Of a stretch of DNA of 64,000 bases, positions 1-6,145 are shown piece by piece. The DNA is from Deferribacter thermophilus. GTDB lineage: Bacteria; Chrysiogenota; Deferribacteres; Deferribacterales; Deferribacteraceae. Where the stretch lies: positions 201,753 through 265,752 of the forward strand of contig NZ_JAPNXM010000002.1 of NCBI RefSeq assembly GCF_049472675.1, in the 5' to 3' direction. The translations under genes were made by a program, and so were the position numbers. Each line of letters opens with the position of its first letter. The stretch's first letter is position 1. The notes below the pieces were generated by a model. It was not told where the DNA came from, made no database searches, and worked only from the letters and a program-made list of their open reading frames with translations.

Positions 1-222
1 ATTATTCTTGATAGGATCCCAACAAAAATGTCTCCACATCAGATTGGATTACAGGAGGTATTACTTTTAAGTGAAATAAGGGGAAGATTACCGAAAGTAG
101 TAAAACTATTTGGTGTGATTCCTGAGAATATAGAAGCAGGTACAACTTTATCAAATAGTTTAGAAGAAAAATTGCCTATACTGGCAGAATTACTGTTTAA
201 AGAGATAAAAAAAATAACTTAA
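1..222 (+). CDS. Hydrogenase maturation protease, HyaD/HybD type (3' end only)
   Basis: The reading frame is open from base 1 and ends at the TAA at 220-222; the start lies outside the window. The visible ~73 residues match the C-terminal part of the nickel-dependent endopeptidases that clip the C-terminal tail of the [NiFe]-hydrogenase large subunit after nickel insertion. The recognisable stretch is SPHQIGLQEVLLLSEIRG followed by a hydrophobic strand ending in FGVIPENIEAG. The metal-binding N-terminal half is not visible, so activity cannot be judged. It is probably a host gene, the last of a hydrogenase operon. It abuts the integrase relic that marks old insertions at the tRNA-Sec locus. 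Confidence 0.8.
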   Translation: MILDRIPTKMSPHQIGLQEVLLLSEIRGRLPKVVKLFGVIPENIEAGTTLSNSLEEKLPILAELLFKEIKKIT

Positions 223-228
223 TAATAT

Positions 229-506
229 AGCAGAATTGTATTGAAAGCCAATGTTAAAAACCTTGGTATTGAATATAGAAATATGTATCAATTGAGACAT
301 ACTCATGTTGTTTTGAGTTTTTAGCTAGCGATAATCCACATGATATAGCTAAAAGAATGGGACACTCAAATTTAGAAACTTTTTTCAGAAGATACGCTAA
401 ATATGTTAAAACATATCAAACAAAGAGTAAAATCTCAGATTTATTTAATAATCAGTTTGTCAGAATTATGTCAGAAAATGAAAATCTTAAAAATATAACT
501 AATTGA
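229..506 (+). pseudogene. Relic of a tyrosine integrase (C-terminal catalytic part)
   Basis: Translating with frame changes gives LGIEYRNMYQLRHTHVVLS, then ASDNPHDIAKRMGHSNLET and FFRRYAKYVK. This is nearly the same as the C-terminus of the intact integrase at 21435-22637. Damage visible by alignment: a Trp codon changed to TGA (242-244), a 1-base loss in the A run near 256-260, and a 1-base loss in the T run near 319-322. The relic starts about 6 bases after the hydrogenase protease stop and is followed 15 bases later by the left 28-bp att repeat, the same arrangement as the intact integrase and right att. It is therefore the right end of an earlier, almost wholly deleted element that used the same site. 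Confidence 0.85.
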
Positions 507-520
507 TAATTAATAACTAT

Positions 521-548
521 ATGGCGGGAGTGGGAAGGGATCGAACCT
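521..548. repeat. Left attachment site (attL), 28-bp direct repeat
   Basis: Identical over 28 bases to 22669-22696, which forms the 3' end of tRNA-Sec. Here only the tRNA 3' fragment is present (CCA end, acceptor strand, T-arm); after base 548 the sequence diverges into AT-rich element DNA. This is the typical footprint of site-specific integration into a tRNA 3' end. Confidence 0.9.
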
Positions 549-665
549 AATTTTCTTAAGTTTTTATATCAATTTAAGTCACAAAAAGTAAATAATAACT
601 TATTAATATTTAATAAAATATTCCATTTTTAAAATGATTTTAAATTGATTAATTTTTATAATTTT

Positions 666-683
666 TGTCGAAATTCTGTCGAA
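666..683 (+). repeat. Putative integrase arm-binding sites, left end
   Basis: TGTCGAA occurs at 666-672 and 677-683, an 11-bp start-to-start spacing. The same pair with the same spacing occurs near the right end (22608-22625). Paired short repeats inside both ends of a tyrosine-integrase element are typical of arm-type integrase or excisionase sites; the assignment is inference. Confidence 0.5.
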
Positions 684-775
684 TTTTTTAAACAGCCTTT
701 TCACATTAAATTAATTAATTTGATATATTTTATAGATATTTTTATGTCATTTCAGTTAATTACAAAATTATTTTT

Positions 776-880
776 CTGTTAACTGCTTATTTTACAGTTA
801 GTTGGAATATAATGTTCCCTTATAGTATAAAACTTTGCGTAAGCAAAGTAGCTTAAACTTTAATGCAAGTTTTAACTTGC
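776..880. other. Cluster of small hairpins at the element's left end
   Basis: Several short inverted repeats are packed here. AACTG at 781-785 faces CAGTT at 794-798 or so, ACTTTGC 832-838 pairs with GCAAAGT 843-849 (loop GTAA), and GCAAGT 865-870 pairs with ACTTGC 875-880. The stretch 549-1231 has no gene. Such a cluster could be an oriT, a regulatory RNA end or protein sites; I cannot choose between them. None is followed by a clear T run. Confidence 0.4.
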
Positions 881-905
881 AGATAGTTTCAATTATAAAT
901 GCTTG

Positions 906-1153
906 TTTCATTTATATTTCATATATAATTCATTCTAATTTCATAATTATTTCACCTTAAATTCATTATATTCCGTTATAATTCACTTTAATTTCATTAT
1001 TATTCATATTATGCCATTATAATTCGTTATTTTTCATTTAAGGTTTCATTAAAATTCATTCTAATTCATTATTTTTCACTTTAAATTCATCTTAATCCAT
1101 TAAAATTCGCTATAATTTATTATATTTCGTTATTTTTCTTTCGTTATTTCACT
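906..1153. repeat. Helically phased array of ~24 TTCRTTAT-type units (candidate centromere/operator)
   Basis: Degenerate units of the form AATTCATTATA/AATTCGTTATA follow each other without gaps. The central C (T in one unit) falls at 909, 920, 931, 942, 953, 964, 974, 984, 995, 1005, 1015, 1025, 1035, 1047, 1057, 1066, 1077, 1088, 1098, 1108, 1118, 1128, 1138 and 1150: 23 intervals of 9-12, mean 10.5 bp. All units thus lie on one face of the helix. The array runs into the promoter of the first operon, whose core is itself a unit (C at 1193). Neighbouring ParA-like and RHH genes suggest a partition site; an autoregulatory operator or intrinsically curved DNA are alternatives. Confidence 0.75.
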
Positions 1154-1160
1154 TTATTTG

Positions 1161-1212
1161 TCAATAAGTTATAAGTTTTATTCCTTAAAATTCGTTATAA
1201 TATAAGAGAGAG
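1161..1212 (+). promoter_or_regulatory. Element promoter, TTCGTTATAAT class (operon 1232-)
   Basis: AAAATTCGTTATAATATAAG with TATAAT at 1196-1201 as the likely -10, an AAGTTAT box 25 bp upstream of the TTCG cytosine (G 1168 to C 1193), and a GAGAGAGAAG tract after it. The same layout recurs at 5683-5716, 10783-10820 and 17944-17985. No good -35 lies at 17 bp, so the AAGTTAT box may bind an activator or the element's own regulator. Confidence 0.65.
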
Positions 1213-1231
1213 AAGAAAGGGGTGAAAAATT

Positions 1232-2020
1232 ATGAGTGTAGATATTCAAACAAAATTGAAAGAGTTAAAAGAAAAATACGAAAAAGAAAAAAACAAACAC
1301 AAATATATATTTAGAAAACTTAATGATGAAATAATACATAAAGTATTACATTCGGATTTACCTTTAAAATTACAATATGAGTTCTTGAAAAAAGAATTTA
1401 AATTAAAGAAAGGTAGTTTATCAAGCTATCGAAGATATTTAATTGCTTTTTTTAAAGATGACTATGAAAACTACTTACGAAGAACGGGAAATAAAAGAAA
1501 TAAAAAACAAAAGAATACTATAGAAAAAGAAGAAAACTCTCTAGCAACGCCGACACAAGCAACAATTACAACCGAAACAACCAATCAGGCTCCTTCTTCT
1601 TTTTCTGTAGCAAATGAATTTATTATAAAAACTACTGACTGTTACAAAATAACTTTTGGGAATTATGAAAACCTAATCATTGATGAAAAAGATACTTACA
1701 TAAGAAAATTAGAAGAGTTAAAACAAGAAATTAATTTGAACACTTACAAACAAAAACAATTTAATTTTTATAGGCATACCGCAAGAGGGTTTGTCGAGGA
1801 AATTGTAAATGGCGAAATAGTGCAAATTCGCTTTCCTTTTCATGCTAAATTAAAAACTGATATTGAAAATCAGGTTTTATTAAAACAAGAATTTCTCGGC
1901 GAAGAATTACTAATAGCAATTAAACAAGGGTATATTTACATTGTCTGGGATGCGATAACTCCTATCAACTACTATAGCTACGATACTATACAAACATACC
2001 AAAATTTAAAATTATCATAA
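1232..2020 (+). CDS. Unknown element protein, possible DNA-binding/replication accessory protein
   Basis: 262 residues preceded by AGAAAGGGGTG 9-10 bases before the ATG. Not recognised. The N-terminal ~90 residues are rich in Lys/Glu/Leu, likely helical, with a helix-turn-helix-looking stretch around residues 45-75 (KKGSLSSYRRYLIAFFKDDY). A Thr/Ser/Gln/Pro-rich linker spans about 110-125, and the C-terminal half (130-262) looks like a mixed alpha/beta domain. It is the first gene after the phased repeat array and 23 bp upstream of the ParA-like gene, so a role in replication initiation, partition or control of this operon is plausible from context only. Confidence 0.6.
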   Translation: MSVDIQTKLKELKEKYEKEKNKHKYIFRKLNDEIIHKVLHSDLPLKLQYEFLKKEFKLKKGSLSSYRRYLIAFFKDDYENYLRRTGNKRNKKQKNTIEKEENSLATPTQATITTETTNQAPSSFSVANEFIIKTTDCYKITFGNYENLIIDEKDTYIRKLEELKQEINLNTYKQKQFNFYRHTARGFVEEIVNGEIVQIRFPFHAKLKTDIENQVLLKQEFLGEELLIAIKQGYIYIVWDAITPINYYSYDTIQTYQNLKLS

Positions 2021-2043
2021 AATAAAGTTAAGGGGGTAATATT

Positions 2044-2742
2044 ATGAAAAGCAAAAAAAATTTTAGCTTAATACTGCAAGGCAAGGGTGGTGTTGGTAAA
2101 AGTTTGTTAGCAGCTATGCTTACACAATATTTTACAACACATCAAAAAGATGTTGTTTTACCCTATGATGTAGATGCAGAGCAAAACACTTTAGCAAAAT
2201 GGGTTAAAGATGCTGTAACTGTGGATGTATTAAATGCTGAAATTGAAGACATAGATAAGGAAAAGTTTTATGATTTCTTCGAACAAATTATGCAAGAACA
2301 AGGTAAAAATATAGTTATAGATGTTGGTACAAGTATAAGTAAGAGCTTTTTAACTTTTTTAAAGGAATTACAAGTACTTAAGTATCTTACTGACATTTAT
2401 AATGTGCATGTGTTTACGATCGTGACAAGTGATGATGATACAGTAATGTATTTAAATAATTTATGGGAATTAAATCAGCCTGTATATGTATTTAAAAATG
2501 AATATTTCGGGAAAGTAAACTATGAAACTGATTTTAACTTTTATCCAATACATGATCTAAATAAAAGAATAGTTAGAAAAGTAACAGAGTTAAAAATACC
2601 TTATGAAAATATTAATAAAGATAAAAGGTTAATGGTATTAGAAAAACAGTACGCGTCTCAATTTTATCTTCATTTCTGGAGACATTTCAGGAAGATTTTT
2701 AAACATAAAAAACCGGACTTTATTGTTGGTAAAGAAGACTAA
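2044..2742 (+). CDS. ParA/MinD-like ATPase
   Basis: 232 residues; RBS AAGGGGGTAATATT before the ATG. The deviant Walker A box GKGGVGKS is at residues 13-20, with the Asp-rich continuation PYDVDAEQNTLAKW near 40-53, and IVIDVGTS near residue 95 as the Walker B/switch region. These features define the ParA/SIMIBI ATPase superfamily used for plasmid partition or for placing conjugation complexes (TraL-like). The usual small partner of such ATPases is a DNA-binding adaptor; an RHH protein gene lies next downstream (2924) and a phased repeat array upstream, which favours a partition cassette. A transfer role cannot be excluded. Confidence 0.8.
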   Translation: MKSKKNFSLILQGKGGVGKSLLAAMLTQYFTTHQKDVVLPYDVDAEQNTLAKWVKDAVTVDVLNAEIEDIDKEKFYDFFEQIMQEQGKNIVIDVGTSISKSFLTFLKELQVLKYLTDIYNVHVFTIVTSDDDTVMYLNNLWELNQPVYVFKNEYFGKVNYETDFNFYPIHDLNKRIVRKVTELKIPYENINKDKRLMVLEKQYASQFYLHFWRHFRKIFKHKKPDFIVGKED

Positions 2743-2744
2743 CT

Positions 2745-2790
2745 GCTTTAGAAAAGCAGCATTGTTGCTGCTTTTTCCTGCTTCTGAAGC
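2745..2790 (+). repeat. Element hairpin repeat copy 1
   Basis: 46-bp unit starting GCTTTAGAAAAGCAGC and ending CTTCTGAAGC. The ends pair with each other, and an inner GCAGC/GCTGC stem is present. It begins 2 bases after the parA-like stop codon and ends before the next ribosome binding site. Confidence 0.7.
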
Positions 2791-2923
2791 AACAACCATA
2801 AGAGGTGATCAAATGAAAAAAGTTTTAATTGTTTTACTAATACTATTTTTTTCGAAAATTTTTTTCGTCTCTGTTATATATCTGTTATATAGATATAAGA
2901 AGAATAAAAGGGGGGGTGATAAT

Positions 2924-3118
2924 ATGGCTAATAAAAATAATAAAAAAAGAATCTATAAGAAAAAGATGACCTGTTTGTATATTGATCCTGAATTTTTAGA
3001 AAGATTAAGAGAATTAAGTAAAAGATCTGAAGTTTCAATAAGTCAATTATTCATTAATGCAGTTAAACAAGTATATTTTTCTAATGAATATAAAAATAAT
3101 ATAAATATAAAATACTAA
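2924..3118 (+). CDS. Small ribbon-helix-helix-like DNA-binding protein
   Basis: 64 residues from ATG 2924, with a strong RBS (GGGGGGTGATAAT). After a basic tail, MTCLYIDPEFLERLREL reads as the beta strand and first helix, and SEVSISQLFINAVKQVYF as turn and second helix of an RHH (MetJ/Arc/omega-type) fold. In the same frame an earlier ATG at 2813, also with a good RBS (AGAGGTGATCAA), would add a 37-residue hydrophobic N-terminal segment and give a membrane-attached 101-residue form. Because a promoter-like CTGTTATATA motif lies at 2871-2891 inside that extension, I prefer the short form. Position after the ParA-like gene suggests it is the centromere-binding partner and/or the operon regulator. 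Confidence 0.65.
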   Translation: MANKNNKKRIYKKKMTCLYIDPEFLERLRELSKRSEVSISQLFINAVKQVYFSNEYKNNINIKY

Positions 3119-3133
3119 ACAAAGAGGTGGTAC

Positions 3134-4951
3134 ATGGCAGATAAAGAAAAAGCTGCTCTTCCCCAACAAGAGCAGCTTGCTAAATATGAAAACAAAAACT
3201 CCAACTCCATGACTAAAAGTAATATAACACATCAAAAAACAAATCGCAACCATAAAGTTAAGCAATATATAATAAGCATATGTGATAAATATGAAGGTGG
3301 ACTACAAAACTTAACTAATGATATTTTCGTTAAAAAATTAGTTGATAACATAACTACAAAGCTCAAGATAAAACAAAAAAAGTATGTTAAAGACTTAATT
3401 GATGAAATTAAACAACAATATAATATTTCAAACTCATTACAAAATATATACAACATAGTACAAAATAATTTATATGAAGGATTTAAACTTTATTATGACT
3501 TTACAGCACAGCAATTTTTAAAAATAAACCTAGAAAGTAAAAATAAAGAGTATTTTAACAGGGAAGCGACAAAAAGACTATTCAAAAGTTATTTTAGCTT
3601 GACTGATAAAGATACAGTAAAAATACTTATAGAAGAGATGATACCTTCCGTCAAAACTGTTTTTGATCCGCATATGCCAGCTGAATTTATAAAAGACGGT
3701 GTAAAATATGTTAATTTGTTTCAGAAAAACAAGTATATGCTACTTAATACTAAAAAATATGATTTAAATGTAAATTATATAAAAAGTAATTTTCCGCATA
3801 TTTCTACACTACTAAAAAACCTTTTTGTATATGACGATAGAATTGAATATGCTATCAACTGGATCAGTTATATTATTAATACACTTAATAAAACAAGAAA
3901 TGTTATACTTACAAAAGGAATACAAGGAACAGGTAAAGGTGTATTTCATAACATTGTATTAAAGCCTTTGTTTAATAATTATACGATCGAAGCTTCGAAC
4001 ACAGAACTACAAAGTAGCTTTAATAGTTATATAGAAAATAAACTATTAGTTATATTTAACGAAGTGAAAGGAAATTTTAATGAAAATAGTATTATTTTCG
4101 AAAAGTTAAAACAGTATATAGCCGATGATGAAATTATTATAAATGAAAAAAACATAAAACCATACGCAGTAAAAAATTATGCTAATATAATTATGTTTAG
4201 TAATATGGAAAATCCCGTTCGCATAGAATTTTCGGACCGACGTTATACTATATTTGAAACTGCAAGTATGAAACTTGTTGATGTTGTTGAGCAAAAACAC
4301 AATATAACTATAACTGAATTTATTGAAAAGCTAAAAAAAGAAAGAGAAGCTTTTTATAATTATATAGCAAATTTAAAGTATGATGAACAAAAAGCCATAA
4401 CAATATATAATACAGAAGAAAGAGAAAATATTATTTTTAATACAAATAATACTGTAAAATTAGCATTAAACTATATAAAATACTGTAAGTTACTTGAATT
4501 AGCTAAAGTTATAATCAAAGAAAATGAAAATGTTGAATATAAAAATATTGAAGATTTTTTATACAAATTACAACAGGAAATAAGTTTATACAGCAGTGTA
4601 ACAAATGAAACATTAAATATGCTATACAATTTACTTATAAAAAATGAAGAAAGCTTATCAAGAGATAAATTTTATAAAATTTGTAATACTTTTTTTGAAA
4701 GCAAAAAAAAGAATATTAAAGGTAAAAGTATACGTGTTAAGGTTGTTAATGAAAGTACTATACAGCTTTATAAAAACATAAATATTAACTTATTAGCAAA
4801 AGAAATAAAAAACTTATACTTTGAAGATGATGAAATAGATATAGACAAAATGAGTGAAGAAGAAAAACAAGAGTTTGATGAATTGATGGAAGAAAGGGAA
4901 AGTATAGAAAATGAAGATATATATGATGATGAACAAATAACCTTTCCATAA
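3134..4951 (+). CDS. SF3-type replicative helicase (DUF5906/D5-like)
   Basis: 605 residues; RBS AAAGAGGTGG before ATG 3134. Helicase core in the middle: Walker A GIQGTGKG at residues 262-269, Walker B-type VIFNEVKG with Glu310, sensor stretch NIIMFSNMENP, then an arginine-finger-like SDRRYTIFE. This order is that of the AAA+ superfamily-3 helicases found in phages, plasmids and P4-like satellites, where they melt the origin and drive the fork. The N-terminal ~230 residues show no primase motif I recognise; a separate Toprim primase is at 8921. The C-terminus is very acidic. The candidate iteron origin lies directly downstream (5018-5455), as expected for an initiator/helicase-origin pair. Confidence 0.8.
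   Translation: MADKEKAALPQQEQLAKYENKNSNSMTKSNITHQKTNRNHKVKQYIISICDKYEGGLQNLTNDIFVKKLVDNITTKLKIKQKKYVKDLIDEIKQQYNISNSLQNIYNIVQNNLYEGFKLYYDFTAQQFLKINLESKNKEYFNREATKRLFKSYFSLTDKDTVKILIEEMIPSVKTVFDPHMPAEFIKDGVKYVNLFQKNKYMLLNTKKYDLNVNYIKSNFPHISTLLKNLFVYDDRIEYAINWISYIINTLNKTRNVILTKGIQGTGKGVFHNIVLKPLFNNYTIEASNTELQSSFNSYIENKLLVIFNEVKGNFNENSIIFEKLKQYIADDEIIINEKNIKPYAVKNYANIIMFSNMENPVRIEFSDRRYTIFETASMKLVDVVEQKHNITITEFIEKLKKEREAFYNYIANLKYDEQKAITIYNTEERENIIFNTNNTVKLALNYIKYCKLLELAKVIIKENENVEYKNIEDFLYKLQQEISLYSSVTNETLNMLYNLLIKNEESLSRDKFYKICNTFFESKKKNIKGKSIRVKVVNESTIQLYKNININLLAKEIKNLYFEDDEIDIDKMSEEEKQEFDELMEERESIENEDIYDDEQITFP
3151..3177 (+). promoter_or_regulatory. Hairpin at the start of the helicase reading frame
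   Basis: AGCTGCTCTT (3151-3160) and AAGAGCAGCT (3168-3177) form a perfect 10-bp stem with a 7-base loop, starting 17 bases after the helicase ATG. In mRNA it could modulate early translation; it resembles the inner stems of the element hairpin family but lacks their conserved ends. Confidence 0.5.
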
Positions 4952-5017
4952 AAATAATAATAATAGGTCAGCTTTAAAAAAAAAGAGAAGGCATACTATC
5001 TTTTCTAATTTGTTTTT

Positions 5018-5455
5018 TGGGACGGGTATAAGGTACTTCAAAAATATTCTTATAATCTAATAACTTATTGATAGTAGACAAAAAAAAAGCAGTCCTAGGA
5101 CATATCGGGACGGGTACAACTTTTTTTTGGGACAGGTTTGGGACGTGTACGCTATTTTTTGGGACGCCTTTTGCAGTCTGGTATCCTGTTAATAATAAAT
5201 GAAAATTTAATTTTGGGACGGGTCGGGACGGGTAGACGGGGTATATACAGAAAATTTTGTATATTTTTTTATAACTATTACTGACTATTATCGACCTATT
5301 ATCGACTAAAGTAGTCACCTTTAGTCACAAAAAAAAAAATTTTTTTTTAATATGCCTCAAACCCGTCCCAAGGTGTCCCAAGCTTGATTTTATGCGGTTC
5401 TTTGCGTCCCAAAGGTGTCCCAAACGTGTCCCAAAGGTGTCCTACTGGTGTCCCA
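5018..5455. other. Candidate replication origin with opposed GGGAC iterons
   Basis: Non-coding region 4952-5752. The left arm has GGGAC at 5019, 5107, 5129, 5140, 5161, 5215 and 5225 (consensus TGGGACGGGTA). The right arm has the complement GTCCC at 5365, 5375, 5406, 5417, 5428, 5439 (GTCCT) and 5450, the last five exactly 11 bp apart. Between them is an AT-rich core with 10-11-bp GACTATTATC repeats (5283-5303), a hairpin GACTAAAG/CTTTAGTC (5304-5326) and A/T runs. Opposed, phased iterons around an AT-rich melting zone next to a helicase gene fit an oriV. A transfer origin or a large operator are alternatives. Confidence 0.65.
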
Positions 5456-5495
5456 GACGATTAACTATACTATAATCATAATATATTTTTTTAAA

Positions 5496-5529
5496 ATCTT
5501 TATAAAAAAAATCTTTTTTTTATAAAGAT
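5496..5529. repeat. 34-bp palindrome (16-bp perfect arms)
   Basis: ATCTTTATAAAAAAAA at 5496-5511 is mirrored by its exact complement at 5514-5529, with 2 bases between. It lies 40 bp right of the iteron region. It could extrude as a cruciform, act as a terminator in either direction, or be a single-strand initiation site. Confidence 0.65.
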
Positions 5530-5552
5530 ATTTTATTTTTGATATTATGAAT

Positions 5553-5657
5553 GCTTCAGAAAAAGGAAAGGCGCAAGGATATTGACAAATGATTTGTTGC
5601 TTTTTTATTCGTGATAGAATTCTCTCTTCTCTCAACCCCTTTTCCCTTTTCTGAAGC
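5553..5657 (+). repeat. Element hairpin repeat copy 2 (long variant)
   Basis: Starts GCTTCAGAAAAAGGAAAGG and ends CCCTTTTCTGAAGC. The outer ends pair as in the other copies, but ~60 extra bases lie between the arms (105 bp in all against 42-46 in the simple copies). It lies between the candidate origin and the next promoter. Confidence 0.6.
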
Positions 5658-5680
5658 AGTATTTTTCAAAAATTATAAAT

Positions 5681-5724
5681 AAGTTATGTTAATTTTACTG
5701 CAAAATTCGTTATATATAAGAGAA
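5681..5724 (+). promoter_or_regulatory. Element promoter, TTCGTTATA class (operon 5753-)
   Basis: AAGTTAT box at 5681-5687, then AAAATTCGTTATATATAAG with its cytosine at 5708, exactly 25 bp from the G of the box. An AGAGAAAT tract follows. Same layout as at 1161. Confidence 0.6.
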
Positions 5725-5752
5725 ATAATGAATCATGTTTTGAGGTGTAGCA

Positions 5753-6145
5753 ATGCTACGAAAGGTAGTGAAGTACTTTGCCGAGAGAGAAAATAGAGAA
5801 AAACATAGACTCTTTCGAAGAGAGCTCGAAAAACATAAGGAAAACTTGAGAGATTTTGTTGAATATACACTACAGGCAAACAAGAAGATCGGAAATAGGA
5901 TCGATTTCCAAACAATTCATGCCCTCAACATAGAATATGTAGAAGCTGTTGTTCAGCAGGCGAAAATTGTGAGTAATTACAATATCTTATGTTATGTTTA
6001 TTTGGTTTTTGTTTCGAAAAAAAAATTTGCACTCATAAAAAAAATATATAAAAAACATAATATAGATATCTCCCTGATTGAAAGAGAATTGCTTTTGTGT
6101 ATCAAATATTTTCATGAATTATCGGCGAGGTATGCATATGTTTAG
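5753..6145 (+). CDS. Unknown 130-residue element protein
   Basis: Starts at ATG 5753 after TTGAGGTGTAGCA. Not recognised. The N-terminal ~45 residues are highly charged (RENREKHRLFRRELEKHKE) and probably helical; the centre is hydrophobic (YNILCYVYLVFV near residues 77-88). It overlaps the following large membrane protein gene by 8 bases, so the two are translationally coupled. Context suggests a partner or chaperone of that membrane protein; no function is claimed. Confidence 0.6.
   Translation: MLRKVVKYFAERENREKHRLFRRELEKHKENLRDFVEYTLQANKKIGNRIDFQTIHALNIEYVEAVVQQAKIVSNYNILCYVYLVFVSKKKFALIKKIYKKHNIDISLIERELLLCIKYFHELSARYAYV

Noticed and set aside
832..880. Rho-independent terminators at the left end
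   Set aside because: Hairpins exist but none is followed by a T run, and no gene ends there; left as unassigned hairpins.
890..1200. CRISPR array
   Set aside because: Units are ~10-11 bp and contiguous, with no 25-35-bp repeats or unique spacers and no cas genes.
2723..2812. Extension of the RHH gene upstream to ATG 2723
   Set aside because: It would overlap the ParA-like gene and translate the hairpin repeat; better starts with RBS exist at 2813 and 2924.
4974..5318. Minus-strand open frame through the GGGAC repeats
   Set aside because: Repetitive Pro/Val pattern comes from the iterons; no RBS and no family resemblance.
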